Positions 1 to 9,293 of a stretch of 64,000 bases of DNA are shown here, piece after piece. The translations under genes and the position numbers were made by a program. Location of the stretch: assembly GCF_036346855.1 (NCBI RefSeq), contig NZ_CP107841.1, forward strand, positions 9,676,001 to 9,740,000, written 5' to 3'. The notes beneath the pieces were generated by a model. That model was not told the origin of the DNA. It did not search any database and saw only the letters and a program-made list of their open reading frames with translations. This DNA is from Streptomyces europaeiscabiei. GTDB lineage: Bacteria; Actinomycetota; Actinomycetes; Streptomycetales; Streptomycetaceae. How positions within the stretch are numbered: position 1 is the first letter of the stretch; every line of letters starts with the position of its first letter.

Positions 1-114
1 GAGACCTTCACCGCCGGTGACATGGGCGAGTACACCATCGGCAAGGACGGCGTGATCAGCCTCGGCAAGCCGACCGTCTTCACCAAGGACAACATCGACA
101 AGTTCAACTTCTGA
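1..114 (+). CDS. C-terminal end of sugar ABC transporter substrate-binding protein (rhamnose type)
   Basis: Only the last 37 codons are inside the window; they are open from base 1 and stop at 112-114. The peptide contains GEYTIGKDG and ends FTKDNIDKFNF. This resembles the C-terminus of RhaS-like periplasmic sugar-binding proteins of actinobacterial rhamnose importers. The identification rests mainly on context, because the next gene 52 bases downstream is an unmistakable L-rhamnose mutarotase. In Streptomyces the mutarotase commonly follows the rhaS-type gene in the same operon. The true start and the rest of the importer lie upstream of the window. Confidence 0.6.
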   Translation, partial: ETFTAGDMGEYTIGKDGVISLGKPTVFTKDNIDKFNF

Positions 115-165
115 TCCGTCGAACCGGCGTCACAGCCACCCCCCTCACCCCAGGAGCGGTACCTC

Positions 166-486
166 ATGCAGCGCGTCTGCTTCCTCCTCAAGGTCCGTCA
201 GGACCGGATCGACGAGTACCGCGAGCGGCACGCCGCCGTGTGGCCGGAGATGCTTAAGGCGCTCTCGGCCACCGGCTGGCACAACTACTCCCTCTTCCTG
301 CGCGACGACGGCCTCCTCGTCGGCTATCTGGAGACCGAGGACTTCCAGGCAGCCCTCGCCGGCATGGAGGCCGCCGAGGTCAACGCCCGCTGGCAGAAGG
401 AGATGGCGCCGTTCTTCGAGTCCCTCGACGGCGCCCGGCCCGATGAGGCCATGAAGCCTCTCACCGAGGTCTTCCACCTCGCCTGA
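166..486 (+). CDS. rhaM: L-rhamnose mutarotase
   Basis: This 106-residue protein has the usual length of the RhaM family, a dimeric ferredoxin-like-fold enzyme that interconverts alpha and beta L-rhamnopyranose so that import and isomerisation can proceed. Tyr18, His22 and Trp76 fall at the same numbers as the active-site residues described for E. coli RhaM, and the RHAAVWPEM block is characteristic. The start ATG is preceded by a ribosome site (CAGGAGCGG). It lies just after a sugar-binding protein gene and before a secreted BNR-repeat protein. This fits a locus for uptake and use of rhamnose-containing sugars, probably under the LacI regulator at 2085. Confidence 0.93.
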   Translation: MQRVCFLLKVRQDRIDEYRERHAAVWPEMLKALSATGWHNYSLFLRDDGLLVGYLETEDFQAALAGMEAAEVNARWQKEMAPFFESLDGARPDEAMKPLTEVFHLA

Positions 487-545
487 CCCCCCCAGGTCGC
501 AGCACCCTCCCCCTCCCCATTTCGCTCGACAATGGAGTCCCCGAG

Positions 546-1970
546 ATGAAGAGACGTACGCTGCTCGGCGCCGCACTCGCCGGCGCCGTCGTGAGCCCCG
601 TCCTCGGCGCCGCCACCGCCCGCGCCGCCGACCCCGGCCCGTCCGTCAGCCAGACCGGCAACACGCTGCTCGACAGCCAGGCCATCTTCTTCGTGTCCTA
701 CGACGGCCTGGTCAACAACAACTCGTTCCAGAAGAACGGTCTGCTGACCTACAAGGGCTACCAGTACGCCGTCTGGTACACCGCCGACCGCAACGCCGTC
801 GTCGGCCGCCGCGTCCTCGGCTCCAGCACCTGGTCCACCGTCAAGGTCGGCCACACACTGCGCTACAACGACTCCCACAACGTCATCTCCATGGGCGTCT
901 CCAAGGTCGACGGCCGCCTCCACCTCAACATGGACTCGCACAGCGACGGCTTCACCTACGTCAAGTCGGTCGCCGGGCTCATGGACAACCCGGCCGGGCT
1001 CAGCTGGACCACGAGCCGCTTCGGCGCCCCACAGTCCACCCTCGACGGGCTGGCGCTCACCTCGCAGTTCACCTACCCGCAGTTCGTCTCGATGCCCGAC
1101 GGCAAGCTCCAGCTGAGCTACCGCGTCGGCATCTCCGGCAACGGCCGCAACGCCATCGCCGAGTACAACGGCACCTCCTGGACCAACCTCGGCGAGTGGA
1201 CCAGCTCCACCGGCACGTACACCAGCGAGCACGGCTCCAGCTCCGTCCGCAACATGTACCTGCACGGCATCGACTACGACAAGAACGGGCGCCTGCACTC
1301 CTTCTTCACCTGGCGCGAGCAGAACGGCGCCGTGATGTGCAACGGCGGCGGCATCACCAACCACGACACCGGCTACGTCTTCTCGGACGACCGGGGCCGC
1401 ACCTGGCGCAACAACGCGGGCACGGTCGTCGGCACCACCGGCGGTTCCGACAAGGTCGCCGTCACCGACGCCGGACTGGTGATCGACGCGCTGAACCCGG
1501 ACCACTCCCTGATGAACCAGGAGAGCCAGTTCACCGACTCGGCCGGCCGCCCGCACGCGATCATCAGCTACGTCCCCGGCCGCTTCGGTCAGTGCACGAC
1601 GAACTACGTCACCAACCGCACCGCGAACGGCCGCGCCTTCCACGTCCGCAAGAACTCCTCCGGCACCTGGCAGAAGACCGAGATCCCGGTCGCGCTCGGC
1701 TCCAGCCAGCGCACCAAGCTGGCCCTCGACAAGTACAACAACGCGTACGCGATCCTGCCCTTCGGCCGGATATGGGGCGCCTCCGCGGCCTCCGGCTACA
1801 CCGACTGGAAGTCGCTGTTCGACCCCAGCGCCCTCAACGCCTTCGGCGAGGTCGTGATCGACGAGACCCGCATCGCCCAGGACAATGTCCTGTCCGTGAT
1901 GTACCAGGTGAAGTCCAGCGGTACGACACCGTCGGCGCTCCGCGTCGTCGACTTCGCCCTGCCCGCCTGA
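546..1970 (+). CDS. Tat-secreted BNR-4 repeat protein, putative polysaccharide lyase or hydrolase
   Basis: The product has 474 residues. It starts with a twin-arginine signal (KRRTLLGAALAG) that should be cleaved after an ATARA motif near residue 27. The rest looks like a beta-propeller of the BNR-4 family, with DSHNVISMGV and LHLNMDSHSD at about residues 105-135, SDDRGRTW near 280 and several Asp-box-like turns. Proteins of this clan include ulvan and rhamnogalacturonan-type lyases that use His/Tyr/Arg residues in such His-rich blocks. Its place 59 bases after rhaM suggests that it cuts a rhamnose-containing polysaccharide outside the cell and feeds the importer. The enzyme class is inference; a non-catalytic binding role is possible. 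Confidence 0.7.
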   Translation: MKRRTLLGAALAGAVVSPVLGAATARAADPGPSVSQTGNTLLDSQAIFFVSYDGLVNNNSFQKNGLLTYKGYQYAVWYTADRNAVVGRRVLGSSTWSTVKVGHTLRYNDSHNVISMGVSKVDGRLHLNMDSHSDGFTYVKSVAGLMDNPAGLSWTTSRFGAPQSTLDGLALTSQFTYPQFVSMPDGKLQLSYRVGISGNGRNAIAEYNGTSWTNLGEWTSSTGTYTSEHGSSSVRNMYLHGIDYDKNGRLHSFFTWREQNGAVMCNGGGITNHDTGYVFSDDRGRTWRNNAGTVVGTTGGSDKVAVTDAGLVIDALNPDHSLMNQESQFTDSAGRPHAIISYVPGRFGQCTTNYVTNRTANGRAFHVRKNSSGTWQKTEIPVALGSSQRTKLALDKYNNAYAILPFGRIWGASAASGYTDWKSLFDPSALNAFGEVVIDETRIAQDNVLSVMYQVKSSGTTPSALRVVDFALPA

Positions 1971-2084
1971 TCCAACGCACCAGGGCAACGTTTCTGCCGC
2001 CCGACCGGGCCGTTCTTGTGGTGGTCCCGAAGGTAATGTGAACGTAAGCCCGCCGCTCCGTATTTTCCTGGAGGTCCTCGTCCG

Positions 2085-3110
2085 ATGTCGCAGCCGGTGG
2101 GTATCAAGGACGTCGCCGCAGCCGCCGGAGTCTCCGTCGGCACCGTTTCCAACGTCATCAACCGGCCGGACTCGGTGGCCTCCGGGACCCGAGCCCGTGT
2201 GCTGGCCGCGATCGACCGCCTCGGTTACGTCCGCAGCGAGTCGGCGCGCCAGCTGCGGGCCGGGCGGAGCCGGATCATGGGGCTGCTCGTGCTCGACATG
2301 GGCAACCCCTTCTTCGTCGACGTCGCGCGCGGTGCGGAGCGGGCCGCGCGCGACGCCGGACTCGGCGTGATGGTCTGCAACAGCGCACAGAGCGCCGGAG
2401 AGGAGTCCGAGTACCTCTCGCTCTTCGCCGAACAACGGGTGCGCGGTGTCCTGCTCACCCCCGCCGACGCGACGGGACGCAACATCGAGGCGTTCCGCCG
2501 CCACGGCATCCCCTTCGTCCTCGTCGACCGGGTCGCCGAGGGCACCACCGAGTGCTCGGTCTCCGTCGACGACGTCGCGGGCGGCGCCCTCGCCGTCCGG
2601 CATCTGGTCGACGCGGGCCACCGTTCCATCGCGTACGTCAGCGGACCGGCGGGCCTCAACCAGGTCCGCGACCGCCGTACGGGTGCCCTGAACGCCCTGC
2701 GCGAGGCGGGACTCGGCGCCGACGCCCTGCGCGAGCTGCCCACCGAGCGCCTCGACGTGGCCGCCGGCCGGGACGCCGGTGCCCGCCTCCTCGGCCTCGC
2801 CGACCGCCCCACCGCCGTCTTCTGCGCCAACGACCTGCTCGCCCTCGGCGTGCTCCAGGCCATGTACGCGGCCGGTGTGAGCGTCCCCGACGACCTCGCC
2901 ATCGTCGGCTACGACGACATCGAGTTCGCTGCCGCGGCCGCCGTCCCCCTCACCTCCGTACGGCAGCCCGCCGTCACCATGGGCGCCCTCGCCGCCGAAC
3001 TCCTCCTGGAGGAGACCGAGGCCGAGACCGCGCTCATCCGGCACGAGCACCGGAGGGTCGTCCTCCAGCCCGAGCTGGTGGTGCGTCGCTCCAGCCTCTC
3101 GGCACGCTGA
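2085..3110 (+). CDS. LacI-family transcriptional regulator
   Basis: The 341-residue protein has the LacI layout. An N-terminal helix-turn-helix (GIKDVAAAAGVSVGTVSNVINRP) covers residues 6-28, a hinge helix follows to about 60, and then comes a periplasmic-binding-protein-like effector domain starting at IMGLLVLDMGNPFF. The effector domain keeps the family landmarks VDDVAGG, YVSGP and PTAVFCANDLLALG. A good ribosome site (CTGGAGGT) sits 11 bases before the ATG. Being directly downstream of the mutarotase and the secreted enzyme, it probably represses the rhamnose-type locus. The ligand is not readable from sequence. Confidence 0.92.
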   Translation: MSQPVGIKDVAAAAGVSVGTVSNVINRPDSVASGTRARVLAAIDRLGYVRSESARQLRAGRSRIMGLLVLDMGNPFFVDVARGAERAARDAGLGVMVCNSAQSAGEESEYLSLFAEQRVRGVLLTPADATGRNIEAFRRHGIPFVLVDRVAEGTTECSVSVDDVAGGALAVRHLVDAGHRSIAYVSGPAGLNQVRDRRTGALNALREAGLGADALRELPTERLDVAAGRDAGARLLGLADRPTAVFCANDLLALGVLQAMYAAGVSVPDDLAIVGYDDIEFAAAAAVPLTSVRQPAVTMGALAAELLLEETEAETALIRHEHRRVVLQPELVVRRSSLSAR

Positions 3111-3256
3111 GCGCCGCTTCGGCGACCGCGCACCGACGGCGGCCGACGTACTGATCCCCGGTTCAGCGAGAATTTCTTGATCCACGGGGTCGGCCGGGCG
3201 GAGAATCTGTGCTGGACTGGACCAAGGCCTGGAATCCGTCCGCTCAGGGAGCCCTG

Positions 3257-4558
3257 TTGTCCGTCAGCTACCGGCAGCCCGGTGTCGTCCTCACCGACCG
3301 CCGTTTCACCGTCCCCCTCGACCACGACCACCCGGCGGGGGAGCGGATCGACCTCTACGCGCGCGAGGTCGTCGCGAGCGACAGGGCGGACGCCGAACTG
3401 CCCTGGCTGGTCTATCTGCAGGGCGGCCCCGGCTTCGGGGCGAACCGCTTCGTCGGCCGTGAGGCCTGGCTGTGCCGGGCCCTGGAGGACTACCGGGTCC
3501 TGCTGCTGGACCAGCGCGGCACGGGTGCCTCGACCCCCGCCAACCGCCAGACCCTGCCGATGCGCGGCGGCCCCGCCGAACAGGCCGACTATCTCGCCCA
3601 CTTCCGCGCCGACTCCATCGTCCGCGACTGTGAGGCCATCCGGCCCGAGGTCACCGGCGGCGCCCCCTGGGCCGTCCTCGGCCAGAGCTTCGGCGGCTTC
3701 TGCGCGGTCACCTACCTGTCCCAGGCCCCCGAGGGTCTGAGCACCGTCCTCATCACCGGCGGACTGCCCTCCCTCGACGCGAGCGCCGAGGACGTCTACC
3801 GGGCGGCCTACCCGCGTGTGGAGCGCAAGGTCGCCGCGCACTACGCCCGTTACCCGCAGGACGTCGAGCGGGCCCGCCGGATCGCCGACCACCTGCTCCA
3901 GCACGACGTCGTCCTGCCGAACGGCTACCGGTTCACCGTCGAGGCGTTCCAGTCCCTCGGCATCCTCCTCGGCCGCGGCGACGGCAGCCACCGGCTGCAC
4001 TTCCTGCTGGAGGACGCCTTCGTCCACACCCCGCAGGGCCCCGCCCTTGCCGACTCCTTCCAGGAGGAGGTCCAGGGCCTGCTGTCGTACGCGGGCCATC
4101 CGCTGTACGCGCTCCTCCACGAGGCGTGCTACGGCCAGGACGCGGGCCCCACGAGCTGGGCGGCGGAGCGGGTGCGCCACAGCCTGCCGCAGTTCGACGC
4201 CGCCAAGACGCTGACCGGCGACGGCCCGGTGCTCTTCACGGGCGAGTCCGTGCACCCCTGGATGTTCGACAACGATCCCGCCCTGCGCCCGCTGCGCGAC
4301 ACCGCGGAGGTGCTGGCCGAGGACCGGGGCCGGCCGCCCCTCTACGATCCTGACCGACTCGCCGTGAACGAGGTCCCGGTCGCGGCCGCGGTCTACCACG
4401 ACGACATGTACGTCGACACGGACCACTCCCTGCGGACCGCCCGCGCCGTACGGGGTCTGCGCACCTGGGTCACGGACGAGTTCGAGCACGATGGCGTACG
4501 GGCCGGTGGACCACGGGTGCTGGACCGGCTGCTGGCACTGACCCGGGACGAGGCGTGA
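3257..4558 (+). CDS. Alpha/beta hydrolase, S33 proline iminopeptidase-like
   Basis: This is a soluble alpha/beta-fold peptidase of the S33 family, which removes N-terminal proline or related residues. Visible motifs are the oxyanion-region YLQGGPGFG, the DQRGTG block and the nucleophile elbow GQSFGG with Ser144. No signal peptide is seen. The frame is open back to a GTG at 3209. I chose the TTG at 3257 because an AGGGAG ribosome site lies six to seven bases upstream and the protein then begins SVSYRQPGVVLTDRRF, as I remember for Streptomyces homologues. It stands alone, 73 bases before the PIG-L gene. Confidence 0.85.
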   Translation: MSVSYRQPGVVLTDRRFTVPLDHDHPAGERIDLYAREVVASDRADAELPWLVYLQGGPGFGANRFVGREAWLCRALEDYRVLLLDQRGTGASTPANRQTLPMRGGPAEQADYLAHFRADSIVRDCEAIRPEVTGGAPWAVLGQSFGGFCAVTYLSQAPEGLSTVLITGGLPSLDASAEDVYRAAYPRVERKVAAHYARYPQDVERARRIADHLLQHDVVLPNGYRFTVEAFQSLGILLGRGDGSHRLHFLLEDAFVHTPQGPALADSFQEEVQGLLSYAGHPLYALLHEACYGQDAGPTSWAAERVRHSLPQFDAAKTLTGDGPVLFTGESVHPWMFDNDPALRPLRDTAEVLAEDRGRPPLYDPDRLAVNEVPVAAAVYHDDMYVDTDHSLRTARAVRGLRTWVTDEFEHDGVRAGGPRVLDRLLALTRDEA

Positions 4559-4631
4559 GCGACGGCGGGTGAGCCGGGTGGTGCCGGCCTGATCCTGCCC
4601 GGTTGTCAGTGACGCGGGTTACTGTGCGCCC

Positions 4632-5375
4632 ATGACGGACCCTCAGAAGGACCAGCTCAAGCCCATGCCCGACGACTGGCGGCGTGCCCTCGCCGTCGTG
4701 GCGCACCCGGACGACCTCGAGTACGGCTGCTCGGCGGCGATCGCCGCGTGGACCGACGGGGGCCGCGAGGTCGTGTATGTCCTGGCGACGCGTGGCGAGG
4801 CCGGTATCGACACCCTGGAGCCCGCCCGGTGCGGCCCGTTGCGTGAGAGGGAGCAGCGGGCCAGCGCGGCCGTCGTGGGTGTGTCGGAGGTCGAGTTCCT
4901 GGACCACGAGGACGGCGTCATCGAGTACGGGCCCGCCCTGCGCCGGGACATCGCGGCCGCCATCCGCCGGCACCGCCCCGAACTGGTCATCACCCTCAAC
5001 CACCGCGACACCTGGGGCGGGGTCGCCTGGAACACCCCCGACCACGTGGCGGTGGGCCGCGCCACCCTGGACGCCGCCGGCGACGCGGGGAACCGCTGGA
5101 TCTTCCCCGAGCTCGTCGAACAGGGCCTGGAACCCTGGGACGGCGTCCGCTGGGTCGCCGTCGCCAGTTCCTCCCACCCCACCCACGCGGTGGACGCCAC
5201 CCCAGGCCTCGACCGTGCGGTCGCCTCCCTCCTGGAACACCGCAGCTACATCGAAGTGCTGACGAAGGAGGACCCCGAGACGTACGTGCGCGACTTCCTC
5301 ACCGGCCATGCCCGGACCACGGGGGAGCGGTTCGGCGGCAGGCCGGCCGTTGCCTTCGAGGTGTTTCCCCGGTGA
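4632..5375 (+). CDS. PIG-L family deacetylase
   Basis: The 247-residue protein carries the PIG-L/LmbE signature AHPDD (His25, Asp27, Asp28) and a third zinc ligand candidate, His138 in PDHVAVGR. The family removes N-acetyl groups from GlcNAc-type substrates, including the mycothiol precursor and the conjugate amidase Mca. This copy is not obviously MshB or Mca, so its substrate is unknown. No Shine-Dalgarno sequence precedes the ATG. Instead a TTACTG box ends seven bases before it, which points to a leaderless transcript. Its stop overlaps the start of the following acetyltransferase gene by four bases (GTGA), so the two are translationally coupled. Confidence 0.88.
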   Translation: MTDPQKDQLKPMPDDWRRALAVVAHPDDLEYGCSAAIAAWTDGGREVVYVLATRGEAGIDTLEPARCGPLREREQRASAAVVGVSEVEFLDHEDGVIEYGPALRRDIAAAIRRHRPELVITLNHRDTWGGVAWNTPDHVAVGRATLDAAGDAGNRWIFPELVEQGLEPWDGVRWVAVASSSHPTHAVDATPGLDRAVASLLEHRSYIEVLTKEDPETYVRDFLTGHARTTGERFGGRPAVAFEVFPR

Positions 5376-5887
5376 CGGGAACGGGAGTCGAGAGCGGGGT
5401 GCGCCTGGAGCCCTGGTCCGCGGACGACCTCTGGCTTCTCCGGCGCCTCAACACCCCAGGGATGACCGAGCACGTGGGCGGCCCGGAGACCGAGGAACAA
5501 CTCACCGCCCGGCACCGCCGCTACCTCGACGTGGAGGCCGGGCGGATGCACCGGGTCGTGCTGGCCGGCACCGGCGAGACCGTCGGCTCGATCGGCTACT
5601 GGGAGCGCGACCGGCAGAGCGAGACGGTGTGGGAGACCGGATGGGGGGTGCTGCCCGAGTTCCAGCGCCGGGGGCTGGCCGTACTGGCCGCCCGTGAGGT
5701 CATCGCGGTGGCGCGGGACGCGAACACCCACCGCCATCTCCACGCGCTGCCCCGCGTGGAGAACGCCGCGTCGAACGCGGTGTGTCGCAGGGCGGGATTC
5801 ACGCTGCTCGGCGAGGTCTCCGCGGAGTACCCGAAGGGCCACTGGAGCAAGTCGAACGACTGGCGGTGGGATCTGAAGCAGGACTGA
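5372..5887 (+). CDS. GNAT family N-acetyltransferase (RimJ/RimL type)
   Basis: This is a 171-residue acetyltransferase of the RimJ/RimL-like branch. It keeps the acetyl-CoA loop region ([22 protein letters not shown], about residues 90-110) and the terminal [18 protein letters not shown] motif. The GTG start overlaps the PIG-L stop (GTGA), so the deacetylase and acetyltransferase are made together. The pairing could mean opposing modifications of one small molecule, but nothing in the sequence names the substrate. Confidence 0.88.
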   Translation: MTGTGVESGVRLEPWSADDLWLLRRLNTPGMTEHVGGPETEEQLTARHRRYLDVEAGRMHRVVLAGTGETVGSIGYWERDRQSETVWETGWGVLPEFQRRGLAVLAAREVIAVARDANTHRHLHALPRVENAASNAVCRRAGFTLLGEVSAEYPKGHWSKSNDWRWDLKQD

Positions 5888-6058
5888 GCGCGGGGGCCCG
5901 GGTGGCGAGGGCGTGGCCGGCTCCGGCCCTGCTCGGGGCGGACGCAGACGATCACGGCGGTGTGGTGGTGGGCGCTGTCGGCGGCGGGGCGGGTGGGCCG
6001 GTGGTGCACCCCTCTGCAGCCGAAAGATCATCGGTGAGTTGTCGTTAGGGTGAGCCAT

Positions 6059-6898
6059 ATGGAACAAGGATCCGGTGAAGCTCTCGACCTGCATGACCTG
6101 CGCGGTCTGCGCGCGGACTGCGGCAGCTGCTTCGGCCTGTGCTGTGTCGCCCTGCCCTTCGCCGCCTCGGCCGACTTCGCCGTCGACAAGGCCGCGGGCA
6201 AGGCGTGCGGCAACCTCAGGGACGACTTCCGGTGCGGTATCCACACCCGGCTCAGGGACGAGGGCTTCAACGGCTGTACGGTCTACGACTGCTTCGGCGC
6301 CGGGCAGAAGGTCTCCCAGGTCACCTTCGGGGGCGAGAACTGGCGTACGGGCGGCCGCGAGCACGCCCGGCGGATGTTCGACGTCTTCCCGGTCGTACGC
6401 CAACTCCACGAACTGCTGTGGTACTTGACCGAGGCGCTGACCCTCCCCGCCGCCCGCCCGGTGCACACCGATCTCCGCCGCGCACTGGACGAGACCGAGC
6501 GGCTGACCGGAGGGACGGCCGAGGAACTGGGGGAGCTTGACGTCGCCGCGCACCGGCAGCGCGTCAACGAACTGCTGCTGAGGGTCAGTGACCTCGTGCG
6601 AGCGGGCGCCGGGCGCAAGCGGAACCGGCGCGGCGCCGACCTCATGGGTGCCCGCCTCAAGGGCGCCGACCTCAGACAGGCCAACCTCCGCGGCGCCTAC
6701 CTCATCGCCGCCGACCTGACCGGGGCCGACCTGCGCGGCGCGGACCTGATCGGCGCCGACCTCCGCGACACCGATCTCACCGACGCGGACCTGACCGGCG
6801 CCTTCTTCCTGACCCAGCCCCAGCTCAACGCGGCACGCGGCAGCGCCGGGACACGGCTGCCGACGTCAGTCACCCGCCCCGGTCACTGGACAGCGTGA
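6059..6898 (+). CDS. Pentapeptide-repeat protein with N-terminal cysteine cluster
   Basis: The 279-residue protein has two parts. The N-terminal part contains CGSCFGLCC (residues 19-27) and further cysteines in [21 protein letters not shown], suggesting a metal or Fe-S binding module. The C-terminal part, from about residue 195, has nine or ten A(D/N)LxX pentapeptides ([21 protein letters not shown] and onward), which fold as a right-handed quadrilateral helix. I start at the ATG because a TAGGGT box ends seven bases upstream (leaderless type); a GTG nine bases earlier is the alternative. The gene runs 33 bases into the convergent P450 gene. Function unknown. Confidence 0.8.
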   Translation: MEQGSGEALDLHDLRGLRADCGSCFGLCCVALPFAASADFAVDKAAGKACGNLRDDFRCGIHTRLRDEGFNGCTVYDCFGAGQKVSQVTFGGENWRTGGREHARRMFDVFPVVRQLHELLWYLTEALTLPAARPVHTDLRRALDETERLTGGTAEELGELDVAAHRQRVNELLLRVSDLVRAGAGRKRNRRGADLMGARLKGADLRQANLRGAYLIAADLTGADLRGADLIGADLRDTDLTDADLTGAFFLTQPQLNAARGSAGTRLPTSVTRPGHWTA

Positions 6899-8461
6899 GG
6901 GCGACGACGGGGACGAGGGCGACGACGGGGACGAGGGCGACGACGGGGACGAGGGCGACGGGAACGACGGGAACGACGACGGTACCTGCGGAGTACCCGG
7001 CCCCGCGCCCACCCGCCGCTCCACAGTGAGTCGCAGCCCGTCCGGCATCAGGGTCAGCCGCTCCGCCACCCGCAGCCGGTACGCCGGCTGCGGCCTCAGC
7101 TCGTACCGGCGCAGCAGCAGCCCCAGCACCAGCGTGGCCTCGTGGAGCGCGAACTGGCGGCCGATGCAGGCCCGCGCACCCGTGCCGAACGGCTTGAACG
7201 TGTGCGGGGCCCGGCCGCGTACCGCCGCCGCGTCGAACCGATCCGGGTCGAACCGCTCGGCGTCCGCGCCCCAGACCTCCGGGTCCCGGTGCAGCATCGC
7301 CGTCAGCACCAGCGCCCAGGCGCCCCGCCGCATCGGATGGACCCCGCCCAGCACGGTGTCCTCGCGGGCCTCCCGTGAGAAGGCCGGTGCCGTCGGCCAC
7401 AGCCGCAGCGCCTCGTCCAGCACCCGGCGCACATACCGCAGCCTGGCCACCTGCTCGTAGCCGGGCCGCACGGCGCTGCCCCACACCTGGTCCACCTCGG
7501 CGCGGGCGCGGGCGGCCAGGTCCGGATACCGGGCGAGGTAGTGCAGGGCGAAGGAGAGGGCGCCCGAGGTGGTCTCGTGCCCGGCGACCAGGAAGGTGAT
7601 GACCTGCCGCCGGACGTTCTCGGCGGACAGCCGCTCCCCGCTCTGCGGATGCACGGTCTCCAGCATCCGGTCGAGCAGGTCACCGTCACCGCCACTCCGG
7701 CCGCCGCCACCGGAAGACCGCCGTGCCCGCACCACCGCGTCGACCGTCTCGTTCAGGTACGCCATGTCCGCCCGGTTCTGGCGGGCGGCACCCCGCAGCA
7801 GCAGCGGGACCAGCGGGTCGGGGACGACGTTGCGGCGCTGTGCGTAGGTGAGGGTGCCGACCATGGCGGCGACGAAGGGGTGCGGCCGGGCGCGCTCGAA
7901 GGAGCCGAAGTCGTGGCCGAAGCCGGTGCGCGCGATGGTCTCCAGCGTCAGCTTGGTCATGTCGCCGGGCACGTCCACGGAGTCGCCCGCCGCGCCCGCC
8001 CGGTCCCAGTGCTCCGTCAGCCGTTCGGCGACGTCGAGCATCATCGGGTGGTAGCCGGCCATGGCCTCCCGGCTGAAGCCGGGGGCGAGGACGTCGTGCG
8101 CGAGTTGCCAGTTCGGCTCGTGGTTGTACGCCGTGAAGAGCCCGTCCCCGGCCACCGGCCGCAGATTGGCGACCCCCAGACCCACATGCTTGGCGAACCG
8201 CGACTCGTCCGCCATCTCGGCGGCGAGCCCCGCGCCCCCGACGAACACGATCTCCTTGCCGAACGCCTTCCGCCGGAAGATCGGCCCGAGCCGCCGCCCG
8301 AGGCGCAGGGACTCCTGGATCGGCGTACGCACGTTCGTGCCGAGCGCGTCGCCGACGAGGGGGAGCCGGTACGGCGGGTGCGGTATTCGGCTCAGCTCGG
8401 GCCAGCCCAGCTCCGCGCTGCGGAAACCCTTGACTGCCGTGGCCCCTGTCGTCGCCGTCAT
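6866..8461 (-). CDS. Cytochrome P450, CYP102-like heme domain without reductase
   Basis: The 531-residue protein shows the P450 landmarks: AGHETTS of the I helix, EALRLWP for the ExxR motif, and the heme loop [15 protein letters not shown] with ligand Cys432. N-terminal blocks such as [22 protein letters not shown] and [13 protein letters not shown] closely match the BM3/CYP102 heme domain, so fatty-acid hydroxylation is plausible. There is no fused reductase, so a separate redox partner is needed. The tail is a low-complexity Pro-Ser run encoded by a tandem repeat. I use the ATG with GAGGGAG upstream rather than the GTG six bases earlier. A TetR gene lies divergently and probably controls it. 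Confidence 0.9.
   Translation of the reverse strand: MTATTGATAVKGFRSAELGWPELSRIPHPPYRLPLVGDALGTNVRTPIQESLRLGRRLGPIFRRKAFGKEIVFVGGAGLAAEMADESRFAKHVGLGVANLRPVAGDGLFTAYNHEPNWQLAHDVLAPGFSREAMAGYHPMMLDVAERLTEHWDRAGAAGDSVDVPGDMTKLTLETIARTGFGHDFGSFERARPHPFVAAMVGTLTYAQRRNVVPDPLVPLLLRGAARQNRADMAYLNETVDAVVRARRSSGGGGRSGGDGDLLDRMLETVHPQSGERLSAENVRRQVITFLVAGHETTSGALSFALHYLARYPDLAARARAEVDQVWGSAVRPGYEQVARLRYVRRVLDEALRLWPTAPAFSREAREDTVLGGVHPMRRGAWALVLTAMLHRDPEVWGADAERFDPDRFDAAAVRGRAPHTFKPFGTGARACIGRQFALHEATLVLGLLLRRYELRPQPAYRLRVAERLTLMPDGLRLTVERRVGAGPGTPQVPSSFPSFPSPSSPSSPSSPSSPSSPSSPSRCPVTGAGD
6899..6970. repeat. Tandem 18-bp (2 x 9 bp) repeat encoding the P450 tail
   Basis: The unit GCGACGACGGGGACGAGG recurs about three times head to tail, with decayed copies beyond. 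Read on the minus strand it encodes the Ser-Ser-Pro repeats at the C-terminus of the P450. Such a run is prone to copy-number change and lies immediately after the stop of the pentapeptide gene. Confidence 0.85.
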
Positions 8462-8517
8462 GACCACATCTCCCTCGCGCGCACGCCGTGCCGAGGCCGC
8501 CGCCCGCTGTTGTACTC

Positions 8518-8558
8518 GGGTTCAATAGCGGGGTCAGTCTCGTCCCGTTGTTGAACCC
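8518..8558. promoter_or_regulatory. Candidate TetR operator between P450 and TetR genes
   Basis: Perfect 8-bp inverted arms GGGTTCAA (8518-8525) and TTGAACCC (8551-8558) are separated by 25 bases in the intergenic region of the divergent P450 and TetR genes. The right arm lies just upstream of the TAAGGT box proposed for the TetR promoter. A regulator bound here could control both genes. The site is inferred from symmetry and position only. Confidence 0.55.
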
Positions 8559-8578
8559 ACGTCAAGTAAGGTGACGGC

Positions 8579-9187
8579 ATGGCAGCCAGGCAGGGAGAGC
8601 GCCCGCGTCGCCGACTCAGCACCGAGGAGCGCAGGGAGCAGCTCCTCGCGGTCGGGGCCCGGCTCTTCTCGGAGAGCCCGTACGACGACGTGTGGATCGA
8701 GCAGGTGGCGGAGATCGCCGGCGTCTCCCGTGGGCTGCTCTACCACTACTTCCCGAACAAGCGCGTCTTCTTCGCGGCCGTCGTGGAGCGCGAGAGCGAG
8801 CGGATGCTGCGGATCATGACGCCCGCCCCGGGCCGGTCGGCGCGCGAGCGGCTCGCCAACGGGCTCGACGCGTTCCTCCGTCACGTCGAGGAGCACGCCC
8901 ACGGCTTCCGGGCCTTCCATCGCGCCGACGCCACCGGCGACCAGGCCGTGCGCAAGGTCTACCAGCGGGCGCTGGCCCTGCAGGAGGCGCAGATCCTGGC
9001 GGCGCTGGCGTCGGACGCCGAGTTCGGGGCGGTGCTCGACGGGCGACCGGAGATGCGGCTCGCCGTGCGCGGGTGGCTGTCGTTCACGACGGCCGTGTGC
9101 CTGGAGTGGCTGAGGGGTTCGGAGCTGTCCCGCGAGCAGGTGCGGGACCTGTGTGCGCGGGCGCTTTTCGGGGTCCTCGCCACGTGA
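8579..9187 (+). CDS. TetR/AcrR family transcriptional regulator
   Basis: This 202-residue regulator has an N-terminal helix-turn-helix (VAEIAGVSRGLLYHYFPNKRVFFAAV) at about residues 40-65 and a divergent all-helical ligand domain. It is transcribed away from the CYP102-like P450 gene and is the likely repressor of that gene and of itself. No Shine-Dalgarno sequence is visible. A TAAGGT box ends six bases before the ATG, so the mRNA is probably leaderless. The inducer may be the P450 substrate, for example a fatty acid, but that is inference from pairing. Confidence 0.92.
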   Translation: MAARQGERPRRRLSTEERREQLLAVGARLFSESPYDDVWIEQVAEIAGVSRGLLYHYFPNKRVFFAAVVERESERMLRIMTPAPGRSARERLANGLDAFLRHVEEHAHGFRAFHRADATGDQAVRKVYQRALALQEAQILAALASDAEFGAVLDGRPEMRLAVRGWLSFTTAVCLEWLRGSELSREQVRDLCARALFGVLAT

Positions 9188-9262
9188 GTCGGTTCGCCCC
9201 GGCGAGCGGAAAGTCCACGGATCGGCCGATGGTGGTTGGCGTACGCCCCGATCTTCGATAGG

Positions 9263-9281
9263 TTAGGCAAGGCTTACCTAA
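9263..9281. promoter_or_regulatory. Iron box (DmdR1/IdeR-type operator)
   Basis: The 19-mer TTAGGCAAGGCTTACCTAA matches the Streptomyces DmdR1 and DtxR/IdeR iron-box pattern (TTAGGTTAGGCTAACCTAA) at about 16 of 19 positions. It sits 12 bases before the ATG of the DUF2470 gene and directly abuts its GGGAGG ribosome site. Iron-bound DmdR should therefore repress the gene when iron is plentiful. Confidence 0.85.
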
Positions 9282-9293
9282 GGGAGGTTTGGG

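Noticed and set aside
324..3185. A 953-codon open frame on the minus strand opposite rhaM, BNR and LacI genes
   Set aside because: It is a frame shadow of three genes with clear homology and signals on the plus strand; composition is low-complexity and no family fits.
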